A program made the translations under genes and the position numbers. A stretch of DNA of 64,000 nt from G963676655 sp963676655 (lineage in GTDB: Bacteria > Verrucomicrobiota > Lentisphaeria > Victivallales > Victivallaceae). Shown in pieces: positions 1 to 9,442 of this stretch. Within the stretch, counting starts at the first letter, position 1. Each line of letters opens with the position of its first letter. The notes beneath the pieces are model-generated. The model ran no database searches, was not told the DNA's origin, and saw nothing but the letters and a program-made list of their open reading frames with translations. The stretch is from assembly GCA_963676655.2 (NCBI GenBank), contig CAXXKX010000003.1, positions 3,286,001-3,350,000 on the forward strand, read 5' to 3'.

Positions 1-1181
1 TGGGCGCGGGCGATATGTTTTCATTGGTAACCACGGCGATGCTGCCGCTCTTTAACGGCTTGTTTATTATTCCGATGGCCCTTCTGGCGGCAAGGATGGG
101 CAAGCGCGGCCTGATCCTGAAAGCCTGCGCGTTGGCGTTCTGCTCCTATCTGGTGGTAGTGGCGGCCCCGTTCTTCGGCGCGGCCGCGGTGCCGGTATTG
201 ATTTTGATGCTAATTGCTTTTGCAATCTTTCACACCGGCTTTATGGCGGCGTGGTTTCCACTTATTGATACATTTTTAAGCAAAGAGCGGCGCAACGCCT
301 ATCTGGGAAAAATGCGTTTTTCCTGGCAGGCGTCGGTCGCCGTTTTTATTTTTATTATCGGACTGTGCATCGGCAAGAATCCGCCTTTATGGCAGTTGCA
401 GCTTGTATTGCTGATCGCCGCGCTGATCTATTCCGGCAGGATATTTTTCGCGTCCCGCATCCCGGATTTAACGACAAAAGACGAAGAAGAAGCTCCGAAG
501 CAGTTGAGAGAGGGTCTTTCACTGGCGCTGCGCAACAAACCCTTGACGGGTTATTCCGTTTATCTGTTCGTATTGAATCTGGCCGCCTACGGGACGTTGC
601 CGCTGATGACAATTTACCTGAAAAGACATTTGAACGCGCCGGACAATATTATTGTATTTATTTCATCGATTACGCTTGTCGGTATGCTGCTTGGGTCGCT
701 CTGCGCCGGAAAGATCATCAACCGTTTCGGGATCAGGAAGACTTTTCTGGCGATCCATGTTACCTATGCGCTGATCAACGGCATAATCTTTTTTATCGGC
801 AAAGACACGATGAATCCTTTTTTGACCTATGCCGTCATTGCCGCACTGCTTCTGATTTACAGTTTCACCTTCGCCAATGCCAATATCGCCTCGACCAGCG
901 AGATGATGGCGCTGGCCAATCCAGGCAACAAAGTGATGGCCATGGCGTTCTGCGGAGCGTTTTATTACGGCGGGCTGGGACTTTCCCGGCTGGTGACTTC
1001 TCTGGTGCTGGGCAGCGGCCTGCTGGCTCCCGAGTGGCATATCGGAGCGCTGAATTTCTGTCACTACCAGACCATTTTCGGAGTCTATTCGGTGGTGATC
1101 GTTTTCGCCGCCATGCTGCTGGTCGTGGTCCCGGCGATTTTCCCGGAAGGAGAATATGTGTATTCATACAATGACAGATAA
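1..1181 (+). CDS. MFS-type transporter, 5' end cut by the window edge
   Basis: The frame is open from the first bases (in frame before the ATG at 15), so the N-terminus lies outside the window. The visible part is almost entirely hydrophobic, with about ten membrane-spanning stretches. A basic loop with RRNAYLGK lies around residues 90-98, and a charged central loop (TTKDEEEAPKQLREG) separates two halves, as expected for a 12-TM major facilitator carrier. It most likely moves a sugar or small solute across the inner membrane. The next gene, a large exported glycoside hydrolase, starts 43 bp downstream, which points to import of a hydrolysis product. The substrate cannot be read from the sequence. 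Confidence 0.75.
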   Translation, partial: GAGDMFSLVTTAMLPLFNGLFIIPMALLAARMGKRGLILKACALAFCSYLVVVAAPFFGAAAVPVLILMLIAFAIFHTGFMAAWFPLIDTFLSKERRNAYLGKMRFSWQASVAVFIFIIGLCIGKNPPLWQLQLVLLIAALIYSGRIFFASRIPDLTTKDEEEAPKQLREGLSLALRNKPLTGYSVYLFVLNLAAYGTLPLMTIYLKRHLNAPDNIIVFISSITLVGMLLGSLCAGKIINRFGIRKTFLAIHVTYALINGIIFFIGKDTMNPFLTYAVIAALLLIYSFTFANANIASTSEMMALANPGNKVMAMAFCGAFYYGGLGLSRLVTSLVLGSGLLAPEWHIGALNFCHYQTIFGVYSVVIVFAAMLLVVVPAIFPEGEYVYSYNDR

Positions 1182-1224
1182 TTTTAAGAAAATAAGAGTT
1201 TAAAAATTTTACAGGAGACGAAGC

Positions 1225-4200
1225 ATGAGTTATGGAGTCAGAAAAACAATGAAGTCAGCCCCGATCAGGAGGAAAATAAATATTATTTCTAAATGGTACT
1301 TAGGCATTCTGGCGTTGTCAGGCGCGTTTTCTGTATTGGGAGTGGAACTGATCAGTCCGCCACCGCCGTTTGTCGAGAATAAAAATGCAAAAAACAATAA
1401 TGATTGTGTTGTTGGCGGAATCAACTTCACCCAATGCGACAATCTCAATGTTCCGGTATACAAAGGTTCCGCCAACATGCTGATGAATCCGGCGTTCAAC
1501 TCAGGATTCCGGTATTATAAAAGTCCTTATCTTATATATTTTGTGGATTTGAATAAGGCAATAGTTGATTGCGAGGCGCCTTTCGGGAACCGAGCTGTGC
1601 TTATGTCAAAAATTTCCAATGGGACAAGTTTTAGCAGTTTTGGCGTCCCGATACTATCGGACTCGCCTTATGTGTTAAGCTTTTACGCCAAGCCCCGTGG
1701 GGCGGAGTCCGCAGTCATAAATGCAGGATTTATTTCCTATAATAGATACTATTATGGCAATAAAAAAAGTTTTAACTTGCCGCCGAATAAGTGGACTCGG
1801 TGCGTTTTACCTTTCTCCATCCCAAGAAAGGAAGTAAGGTTTGTCGTAAGTCAAAGCCGGGGCAACAAAAATGTGCTTATTGGCGGATTCCAATTGGAAA
1901 AAGGCAATAAAGCGACCGCATACTGCGGAAATCCGTTCGGCATGGAAGTCAAAACCGGCAGCCCGGACGGTATGGTCTGTGACGCGAAGAAACCGATCGA
2001 CGCCAAACTGATTATCCGCGGCCCGGCAGGAGCGAAAGGCAAAGTCGAGGTCCAGGCAACAGATTTTTACTATCGTAAGTTTTACAATAAAACCTTTTCA
2101 TTCGACCTGGGTAAGAACGGACAGGAAGAGCTGACATTGCCGATTAATTCCATAACGCCTCTCGGACCCTCGGTGATCAGCGCGAAACTCCAGCCGGAAA
2201 ACGGCAGGGGATATACCGATTACTTCCGCTTGACCAGAATGAAATATGTCGGAAATAAATTCAAAAATAAAAGAATTCATTCATTTGGCAAGTATGCGTG
2301 GAATACTTTACTGAATAAAGTTCCAGATCGTGAACTGGATTTTTTCAGAAAATGCGGCGCCGGATCTATGGTATACTTTTCTCCAGTGGAAAAACCTACT
2401 CCCCAGGAGTTTAGGCATTTCAGGAAGTATGGTATTGATATTATTTCTGTTAGCGGATATCATTTTCTTAGGAAACATCTTGCCAGTAAAAACCGCAATG
2501 ACGGAAAACTGAATAGCTCAACTGCAAAAACGTCCCTGGATGGTTTTCCGTTTGATATCAGGAAGTTTGAAAAATTCTCGCCTGAATTCCAAGATAAAAT
2601 TGAGCAGGCTTATTGCAATCTGGCTAAACAATATCCCTTTATTAAAAACTGGATAGTAGGAAAATCTGAACCTGGTGCTATTAAACTTATACGTGAACAC
2701 AAGTATGATGAGTTCGCCAAATTCCAGATAGCCATGAGCAAAGGTATTAAACGCGGTAATCCCGATGCGAAAATTATTTCCGGAGGCTCCTGCAACATGG
2801 GAAAAGCAGGAAGAGACATTACATTAAATATTCTCGCCGCATGCAAAAAATTGGCTCCTGAAGTTAAGTTTGACGGGGTAGACATTCATCCTTACCGCGC
2901 GTTTCCGGAACAGCCGGATACGGAGTCGGATTTGGTGGCCTTGTTCAAAGGATTAAAGAAACTCGGATATGGCGATGACTTCCCGGTATATTTAAATGAA
3001 GGTTTTTATTTCTATCCGCTGAATGTTCCGGTATGGATGAATATCGCCCCCTGGTCCAGCACGACAGGCTCCAAAGACCGGTATACGGTTATGAACTACC
3101 CCAGCTATGACATGGGTTGGGCTGCTCGATTGCAGCCGGCAATGACACTACGGGGATGGCTGGTATGCTATAAATACGCCAACCGTATAAAAGCCGCCAC
3201 CCCTTGGGGCCCCCGACTTCTGGACAGCAGGGTTCCGCATGCGATCATGCCCATGTCCAGCGCTTTGGCCGATATACTGGGCAACGCGACGTTCAAGCGC
3301 GACATACGTTTCGCTCCGGGCGCGCGGGCATACGTTTTCGAAGACGCCAAGAAACGCCCGGTGGCGGCGGTCTGGTATTTTTCCGAAAGCGTGGAACGCG
3401 GTAAAAAGCTTCCGCCGCGTATGACCGCGAGCTTCAAAGACGCGCCGGAATTCCTGGACATGTTCGGTAATGTCTGCAAGGCGTTGGAGAAAAACGGCAA
3501 ATACGATCTGCCGCTTTCCAACTTTCCGTTCTTCATCCGCGGCAAAGCCGGAGATCTGAACGAACTCTGCGCCGGACTTAAAAACGCATCGGTCGGCGGA
3601 GCTGGTTTTATTCCGCTCAGCCTGACCGCGCGCCCCGTCACAAAGGATGAAGTCCTTGTCGATATAGCCAATCTCCTTACAAAACCATTCAAAGGGACTG
3701 TTTCGATAAAAGGCGCAAAAGCCATAAAGCTTGACCTCGCGGCCCGCGGCAAGATCAAGCTGCCCTATAAGCAGAAAGGCTTGATCCCGGACAATAAGGT
3801 TGGAAATATATCGATTCCAGTAACAATTACAGAAAAGGGCGGTAAGCCGGCAAAGAATGACTTCAGATTCCGCGCATTCGCCGCGAATTATGTTAAACCC
3901 GGTAAAATAAAAATCGACGCTTCCGGCGATGACTGGAAAAATATCCCGTCTATTTCCATGAACGACTACCTGCAAGCTAAAGATGCTTTTCAAGTCAATA
4001 AAAAGAAGGTTGCCGGGATTTTCAATGCGTCATATAAAGTGGCCTGGAATGATAAGGCTGTATATATGCTCATAAAGGTGAATGATTCCGCGTTCGCGGT
4101 GGATCACAGCAATCCTGCTCCCCGCAGTTGGTATAAACAAGGTGGTGTTCAGCTTTTCTGGGATTCATTGGGAGACGCCCGGGAAAAAGCCGCTTCCAAT

Positions 4201-4581
4201 GTTCTTGGCCATGATGAGAATGACTACAGCTACGAACTGCTTCCGGCTGAAGACGGCAAATTGGCAGTAGTCTATCGGCGTCTGGCTCCCGATACTCAGC
4301 TTACCGGCGGCGTGGCTGACTGCCTGATGCCCAACGTACTGGAACCGGGAGTGAAGGTTGCCTTCCGCAATAACAACGGCAAGCAGGTCTATGAGGTGGA
4401 ATTCCCGGCGCGTTATATCCAGCCGCTGCAGCTTATCAGTGGGACATCGTCCGGGCTCGGGATAATGATATTCGACCACACCGGTAAAATCGTCACGACA
4501 AACGGACAGAATGAGAAATCGTTTTTTAGAAATCCACATAGATGCCCTTATATGCTGCTAAGTGGGGAAAGAAAAAAATAA
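1225..4581 (+). CDS. Large exported glycoside hydrolase, clan A-like, with C-terminal CBM9-like domain
   Basis: 1118 residues, preceded by an AGGAG site. A hydrophobic segment at about residues 22-40 follows a basic N-terminus and looks like a signal peptide or anchor. Residues 60-240 look like a beta-rich carbohydrate-binding module. Residues 350-700 look like a TIM barrel of the GH39/GH-A type: candidate acid/base Glu482 sits in KSEPG where such enzymes usually have NEP, and candidate nucleophile Glu592 sits in YLNEGFYF after a VDIHPY motif. Residues 900-1110 resemble a CBM9-like domain (DASGDDWKNIP near its start, then VAWNDKAVYMLIKV). It probably cleaves polysaccharide outside the cytoplasm and feeds the flanking transporters. 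Family assignment is inferred; the changed NEP motif makes activity uncertain. Confidence 0.6.
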   Translation: MSYGVRKTMKSAPIRRKINIISKWYLGILALSGAFSVLGVELISPPPPFVENKNAKNNNDCVVGGINFTQCDNLNVPVYKGSANMLMNPAFNSGFRYYKSPYLIYFVDLNKAIVDCEAPFGNRAVLMSKISNGTSFSSFGVPILSDSPYVLSFYAKPRGAESAVINAGFISYNRYYYGNKKSFNLPPNKWTRCVLPFSIPRKEVRFVVSQSRGNKNVLIGGFQLEKGNKATAYCGNPFGMEVKTGSPDGMVCDAKKPIDAKLIIRGPAGAKGKVEVQATDFYYRKFYNKTFSFDLGKNGQEELTLPINSITPLGPSVISAKLQPENGRGYTDYFRLTRMKYVGNKFKNKRIHSFGKYAWNTLLNKVPDRELDFFRKCGAGSMVYFSPVEKPTPQEFRHFRKYGIDIISVSGYHFLRKHLASKNRNDGKLNSSTAKTSLDGFPFDIRKFEKFSPEFQDKIEQAYCNLAKQYPFIKNWIVGKSEPGAIKLIREHKYDEFAKFQIAMSKGIKRGNPDAKIISGGSCNMGKAGRDITLNILAACKKLAPEVKFDGVDIHPYRAFPEQPDTESDLVALFKGLKKLGYGDDFPVYLNEGFYFYPLNVPVWMNIAPWSSTTGSKDRYTVMNYPSYDMGWAARLQPAMTLRGWLVCYKYANRIKAATPWGPRLLDSRVPHAIMPMSSALADILGNATFKRDIRFAPGARAYVFEDAKKRPVAAVWYFSESVERGKKLPPRMTASFKDAPEFLDMFGNVCKALEKNGKYDLPLSNFPFFIRGKAGDLNELCAGLKNASVGGAGFIPLSLTARPVTKDEVLVDIANLLTKPFKGTVSIKGAKAIKLDLAARGKIKLPYKQKGLIPDNKVGNISIPVTITEKGGKPAKNDFRFRAFAANYVKPGKIKIDASGDDWKNIPSISMNDYLQAKDAFQVNKKKVAGIFNASYKVAWNDKAVYMLIKVNDSAFAVDHSNPAPRSWYKQGGVQLFWDSLGDAREKAASNVLGHDENDYSYELLPAEDGKLAVVYRRLAPDTQLTGGVADCLMPNVLEPGVKVAFRNNNGKQVYEVEFPARYIQPLQLISGTSSGLGIMIFDHTGKIVTTNGQNEKSFFRNPHRCPYMLLSGERKK

Positions 4582-4702
4582 TAAAGGAATAGTCAAAACG
4601 CATCTCGGAATCCAAGCATATTCAAACAAAGTAATAAACAATACGCGAGGGAAAAAAGACTCGTGAAAAATATAAATACTCAACATAGTTTAAGGAAAAG
4701 CA

Positions 4703-5515
4703 ATGCAAAGTAAAAGATTTTTGATTATCGGAGCGCACCCGGACGATCCTGAATTGATGTTCGGGGGCTGTGCCGTGAAATTGACCCGGCAGGGGCATAA
4801 GGTGAAATTCGTGTCGTGCTGCAATGGCGATGCCGGGCATTTCAGTATGAAGCCGGAAGAACTCGCCACACGCCGCAAGGGTGAGGCGATGAAGTCCGCG
4901 AAAATCGCCGGACTGGAAGAATACGAAATCCTGGACAATCATGACTGCAAGCTGATGCCGTCTCTGGAAAACCGGGAAAGGATAACCTGCATCATCAGGA
5001 AATTTAAACCCGATGTGGTCATTTCGCATCGCATTTATGATTACATGGCCGACCATCGCGCGGCGGCGCAACTGGTACAGGATTCATCATATCTGGTAAT
5101 GGTGCCGATGTTCTGTCCGGAGGTTCCGGTATCGGATATAAACCCAATTTACATGTTCAGTTACGATTACTTCAAAAAGCCTTATCCGTTTTCGCCGGAT
5201 ATCGCCGTGGCGATCGATGATGTGTTGGAAGACAAGTTAAATATGATTAACTGCCACGAATCGCAGTTTTACGAATGGCTGCCGTACAGCGAAGGACGGC
5301 TTGACGAAGTTCCGGAAACCTGGGAAGATCGGAAAAAATACCTGACGGACGGCTGGATGAAATACTATCTTGCCAAGCCGGGAATTGTCAAAGACAAATT
5401 AAAGGCCAGATACGGCGAAAAGGCATCTGGTATTAAATACGCCGAATCGTTCGAATTGTCTGAATACGGTCGTCAGCCGGGGACAGGAGAATTAAATGAA
5501 TTGTTGCCACTATAA
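4703..5515 (+). CDS. PIG-L family deacetylase
   Basis: 270 residues, about the usual PIG-L length. The zinc-binding motif GAHPDDPELMFGG lies at residues 10-22 and a downstream histidine cluster (MADHRAAAQLV) near residue 117. PIG-L (LmbE-like) enzymes remove N-acetyl groups from amino sugars or their conjugates with one zinc ion. No signal peptide is seen, so it is cytoplasmic. It is followed after 26 bp by a sodium/solute symporter and then a NagB-like protein, so a chain of uptake, de-N-acetylation and deamination of an amino sugar is plausible. The actual substrate is inferred, not shown. A second, truncated copy of this family lies at 8846. Confidence 0.85.
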   Translation: MQSKRFLIIGAHPDDPELMFGGCAVKLTRQGHKVKFVSCCNGDAGHFSMKPEELATRRKGEAMKSAKIAGLEEYEILDNHDCKLMPSLENRERITCIIRKFKPDVVISHRIYDYMADHRAAAQLVQDSSYLVMVPMFCPEVPVSDINPIYMFSYDYFKKPYPFSPDIAVAIDDVLEDKLNMINCHESQFYEWLPYSEGRLDEVPETWEDRKKYLTDGWMKYYLAKPGIVKDKLKARYGEKASGIKYAESFELSEYGRQPGTGELNELLPL

Positions 5516-5541
5516 AATTAAAATAAAAAAGGTTGTGTAAA

Positions 5542-7875
5542 ATGGGATTAATTGATTGGTTAATTGTGATTGTTCCGGTGATAATCGTCCTCGGAATAGG
5601 TTTTTATTCAAGAAGATATATTCGGGGGGTAACAGATTTCCTGGCGGCGGGTCGGGTGTGCGGACGCTATGTGATCTGTGTTGGCGACATGGCTAATGCG
5701 CTTGCCATTATCGGGCTGGTTGGATATGTTGAAGTACATTACAAGACCGGTTTTGCGCTTGGCTTCTGGCAGAAATTAATGGGACCGTTAGGTATTTTTC
5801 TGGCTCTGACCGGATTCTGTTTTTATCGCTTTCGGGAAACCAAATCGTTGTCACTCGGACAATTTCTTGAAATGCGGTATAGTCGTTCTCTCCGTATCTT
5901 TGCCGCCTCGTTGCGCAGCCTTTCCGAGATGTTGGCCAATATGATCATGCCGGCGATCGCGGCGCGTTTTTTTATCTATTTTCTCGACTTGCCGCAAAAC
6001 ATTTATATTGGCGGCTTGGCAATTCCAACTTTTATGTTGGTAATAATTATTTGCTTGACCGTTGCAATTGGACTGATTTGCATGGGTGGAACGCTGGCGA
6101 TCATCGTTACCGATTCTATCCAGGGGATGTTTTGTTTTCCGCTTATTGTTACGTTCGTGATTTTTATACTTTGTAAATTCAGTTGGTCGAATGAAATTGT
6201 TCCGGTGATGATGGACCGGGTACAGGGGGAAAGCTTCCTGAATCCATATGACCTTTCCAAACTGCGGGACTTTAATCTCTTTCTTATTGTTGTAACGGTT
6301 TTCAGTTCGATTGTTAATCGTGCCAATTGGCTGGGAACTGGCAGTTCTGGAGCCGCCAAAAATCCCCATGAACAAAAAATGGCCGGTGTACTCGGGGCTT
6401 GGCGATATACGGCAATTTCTATCTTATACATTTTGATTGCTGTTACCATTATCACATTGCTGAATCATCGCAACTGGGCGCCGCAGGCCAAAAATGTTCG
6501 AGACAATATTTCCTATCATATATCCAAAGAATTGATTGCCGATGAAGCCAAGCGCAAAGAGTTTAACGCGCGAATCAGTGCTATTCCGGCCCAATATCAC
6601 CAAATCGGGGTTAACAAACCGTTGTCCCAGAAAGAAAATCTGGACACTCCGACGCTGGAAACCGCGCATAGAACCCTTAGGGAATTCAGCGGAGAAGCTG
6701 AAGGTAACGCCAAATTTCAGCAGTACCGGACATTGTTTCATCAGTTAATGCTGGGGCAATCGATGCGGCAAATGCTGCCTCCAGTACTTCTGGGATTATT
6801 TTGTCTGCTTATGATCCTGGCGATGATTTCAACCGACGACTCGCGTATTTACAGTGCAACAGTTACTTTGACACAGGATGTGATCATGCCGCTCAGGGGA
6901 AAGCCGTTTACTCCTAAGCAGCACGTCAGAGCATTGCGTATAGTGGCTGTTTGCATTGGTATTTTCTTCTTTTGCGGTTCTTATTTTATGGCGCAACTTG
7001 ATTATATTCAGCTTTTCGTGATTTTGATGACTTCCCTATGGATGGGAGGGGCTGGAGCGGTAATGCTTTTCGGGCTCTACAGCCGCTTCGGTACCACGGC
7101 CGGAGCATTTACTTCGCTGATTTCCGGGATGGTAATAACGGTTAGCGGTATTCTGGTTAAACGTAATTGGGCTGATGTTGTTTACCCGTGGCTTGACCAG
7201 GCAAATCTGGTCAAACCGGTTGGAAACTTTCTTTCTGCCATGTCCAGTCCATTTAATCCCTACATCGTCTGGGAAATGAACCCGGTCAAGTTTCCAATCA
7301 ACAGTTATGAGATTTATTTCATAACTATGCTGACTTCGATTTCTCTCTATATTTTGGTGTCATATTTAACCATGAAAGAACCGTTCAACCTTGACCGCAT
7401 GCTGCATCGCGGCAAATATAATCTCGACCATGATAATAAAGAAGATTTTAAATGGTCATGGCATCATGTTTTCAGTAAACTGCTTGGAATTACCAAGGAA
7501 TATACTATTGGAGACAAAGTTATTGCCTGGTCGCTCTTTATCTATAGCATTATCTGGGGTTTTTTCATTACCTTCATCGGAGTGATTATCTGGAATGCAT
7601 TTACACCGTGGCCAATCGAGTGGTGGGGGAAATATTTCTTCATCGTCTATCTGGTGGTACCGGGAGTCATGGCGGCAATTTCCGCCGTCTGGTTCGGAAT
7701 TGGCGGCTGTATCGACTTATTCAAAATGTTCCGCGATCTCAAGGCTCGGGTGGATAATCCGCTGGACGATGGCTGGGTCGAAGGCCATGTCTCCCTCGCC
7801 GATAAGGCCGAATTTGAACATCTGGAAGATGAAGAGTCGAAGGACAAGCCAGAAGATAAAAAAGATGATCAATAA
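5542..7875 (+). CDS. Sodium:solute symporter (SSS family)
   Basis: The ATG at 5542 is chosen over an in-frame TTG at 5533. The 777-residue product has about 13-14 hydrophobic segments beginning with LIVIVPVIIVLGIGFYSRR, and the DFLAAGR stretch at about residues 37-43 is typical of the N-terminal region of SSS carriers. It should import a sugar, sialic acid, amino acid or similar solute with Na+. A roughly 130-residue polar insertion (about residues 315-400) lies between membrane segments, and the C-terminus is a long charged cytoplasmic tail (DEESKDKPEDKKDDQ); both make it longer than typical 500-600 residue members. It sits between a PIG-L deacetylase and a NagB-like gene, suggesting an N-acetylated sugar derivative as substrate. 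Confidence 0.8.
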   Translation: MGLIDWLIVIVPVIIVLGIGFYSRRYIRGVTDFLAAGRVCGRYVICVGDMANALAIIGLVGYVEVHYKTGFALGFWQKLMGPLGIFLALTGFCFYRFRETKSLSLGQFLEMRYSRSLRIFAASLRSLSEMLANMIMPAIAARFFIYFLDLPQNIYIGGLAIPTFMLVIIICLTVAIGLICMGGTLAIIVTDSIQGMFCFPLIVTFVIFILCKFSWSNEIVPVMMDRVQGESFLNPYDLSKLRDFNLFLIVVTVFSSIVNRANWLGTGSSGAAKNPHEQKMAGVLGAWRYTAISILYILIAVTIITLLNHRNWAPQAKNVRDNISYHISKELIADEAKRKEFNARISAIPAQYHQIGVNKPLSQKENLDTPTLETAHRTLREFSGEAEGNAKFQQYRTLFHQLMLGQSMRQMLPPVLLGLFCLLMILAMISTDDSRIYSATVTLTQDVIMPLRGKPFTPKQHVRALRIVAVCIGIFFFCGSYFMAQLDYIQLFVILMTSLWMGGAGAVMLFGLYSRFGTTAGAFTSLISGMVITVSGILVKRNWADVVYPWLDQANLVKPVGNFLSAMSSPFNPYIVWEMNPVKFPINSYEIYFITMLTSISLYILVSYLTMKEPFNLDRMLHRGKYNLDHDNKEDFKWSWHHVFSKLLGITKEYTIGDKVIAWSLFIYSIIWGFFITFIGVIIWNAFTPWPIEWWGKYFFIVYLVVPGVMAAISAVWFGIGGCIDLFKMFRDLKARVDNPLDDGWVEGHVSLADKAEFEHLEDEESKDKPEDKKDDQ

Positions 7876-7901
7876 AGATACATCAAATGGAGCAAAAAAT
7901 T

Positions 7902-8831
7902 ATGAGTAGAAACTTAAGTACGGTGGCCCCGCAGTGGTGGGATTATACAACGCTGGATCGGGAAATCCTCGATGATGCGGCAAACCTCAAACCGGATGAC
8001 TTGCTGAATTTGTCCCGCGAGGGATTTCAGGTAAAATTCTATGATACGGTGGAGGATTTTTATCTGGCCGAAGCGTTGGAGTATATCACTTCCTGGCGGC
8101 AAGCGACCGCCGACAGCCCCTGCGGCATTTGCGGTCCGATAGGACCGACCGAGCAACTGCCGTTGGTGGCGCGGCTGGTCAACGAACTTAACCTCGATCT
8201 GCGCCACTGCCACTTCTGGGGCATGGACGAATGGGTGATCGACGGCAAGGCCGCCGGACGTGATTTCCCGCTCGGCTTCGCCAAGGCCGACTGGGACTTG
8301 TGTTTCGGTCGGATCAAACCGGAATTGCGTATGCCGGAGGAAAATCTCCATTTTCCCGACATTGCCCCGTCAGAATATATCGAATCCTGGAATCACGCCC
8401 GCTGCGCGGTAATCCAAGGCGGTCAGGGCGAAACCAAGCACTGGGCCTTCAACGATCCGGTCAAACGCGAAGGCAAATACGCCGATAATCCCCCCACGCC
8501 GGAGGAATATCTGCAACTGACGACGCGCGAAGTCGAACTGCATCCAATGACGCTGATCCAGAACGCCCGTACTTCCAGCAGCGGCGTGGTCCAAAACGTG
8601 CCGACCCGCGCGCTGACAGTCGGCCCGGTACAGACCTGGCAGGCCGAAAAAGTGTCGATCTGGCATCCGGGGCATCACGACAACCCGTTCGGGATGAGAT
8701 TGTCTACGTTGATGGTCGGTAAAAAGGTCATCGATACCGCCGTTCCTATGTCGCTGCTGGCATTGCATCCGAATGTCCAGTTCAACTTCCTGCGTTCCGG
8801 TATCGGCGAGTGCGCCGTGGAAATGCATTGA
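7902..8831 (+). CDS. Glucosamine-6-phosphate deaminase-like sugar isomerase
   Basis: The ATG at 7902 has a GGAG 9 bases upstream; an in-frame ATG at 7887 lacks a convincing site. The product (about 309 residues) has the NagB/RpiA fold pattern: CGPIGPTEQLPLVARLVNEL near residues 80-100, then WGMDEWVIDGKAAG, which corresponds to the region with the catalytic aspartate in NagB. NagB converts glucosamine-6-phosphate to fructose-6-phosphate and ammonia. This member diverges in its C-terminal half (long TSSSGVVQNVPTRALTVG segment), so it may act on a related amino-sugar phosphate. It lies between PIG-L genes, consistent with deamination after de-N-acetylation. Family confident; exact reaction uncertain. 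Confidence 0.75.
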   Translation: MSRNLSTVAPQWWDYTTLDREILDDAANLKPDDLLNLSREGFQVKFYDTVEDFYLAEALEYITSWRQATADSPCGICGPIGPTEQLPLVARLVNELNLDLRHCHFWGMDEWVIDGKAAGRDFPLGFAKADWDLCFGRIKPELRMPEENLHFPDIAPSEYIESWNHARCAVIQGGQGETKHWAFNDPVKREGKYADNPPTPEEYLQLTTREVELHPMTLIQNARTSSSGVVQNVPTRALTVGPVQTWQAEKVSIWHPGHHDNPFGMRLSTLMVGKKVIDTAVPMSLLALHPNVQFNFLRSGIGECAVEMH

Positions 8832-8845
8832 CAAGGTGATATGAC

Positions 8846-9199
8846 ATGAATAAAAAGGTATTTGCGATCGCGGCGCATCCCGACGACATTGAGTTTATGA
8901 TGGGCGGAACATTGTTTCTGCTCAAAGACGCCGGATGCGAACTGCATTATATGAATATCGCCAACAGCGACCGGGGTTCGGCGGAGCATGACCGCGAGAG
9001 CACCGCCCGGATTCGGCGGGACGAGGCGATAAGCGCCAGCAAGTTTCTCGGTGCGGAATTCCACGGAAGTTTGTGTACGGATCCGCTGGGCGATATCCTG
9101 CGGAATAAAGTCTGTCCCGGTGAAATAACAGAAAAACAGGCCGGTAGAAAGGCTAATGCCATACGAAGCCGGGATTATCGCGGGATGAATCTGGCTTGA
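8846..9199 (+). pseudogene. Truncated PIG-L deacetylase
   Basis: The open frame begins with a good PIG-L N-terminus (FAIAAHPDDIEFMMGGTLFL) but stops after 117 residues, while the family needs 220-270 and the C-terminal His motif. From about base 9085 the translation no longer looks like a PIG-L protein, and no continuation is seen in other frames up to 9442. The 3' half was probably lost by deletion at a junction near 9090-9440, just before a more AT-rich glycyl radical enzyme gene. It lies 14 bp after the NagB-like gene and may have been part of the same operon. The 243 bases after it hold no other gene that I can support. Confidence 0.7.
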
Positions 9200-9442
9200 G
9201 ATACCAGAATATTATAATGGACAATCCGTCAGGAGGTATGAAATATTGAAATGAAAAAACTTTACTCACTGCAGTCAGAGAGGACTTCTGTCGCTGGAAG
9301 GACGACATATCAGTGGAGTCCCGGTACGCATAGCTTATCACGTTGGCAAACTGTATCCGGTCAACTCAATCATAACATATTCAAACTTTTTCTTCCCTAT
9401 GTTTTCATGGGATGATTGTTATAAGAGAGGTTAAAAATAAAA

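Noticed and set aside
3148..3993. Long open frame on the - strand within the glycoside hydrolase gene
   Set aside because: It is antisense to a gene with clear domains, has no ribosome site and no recognisable motif.
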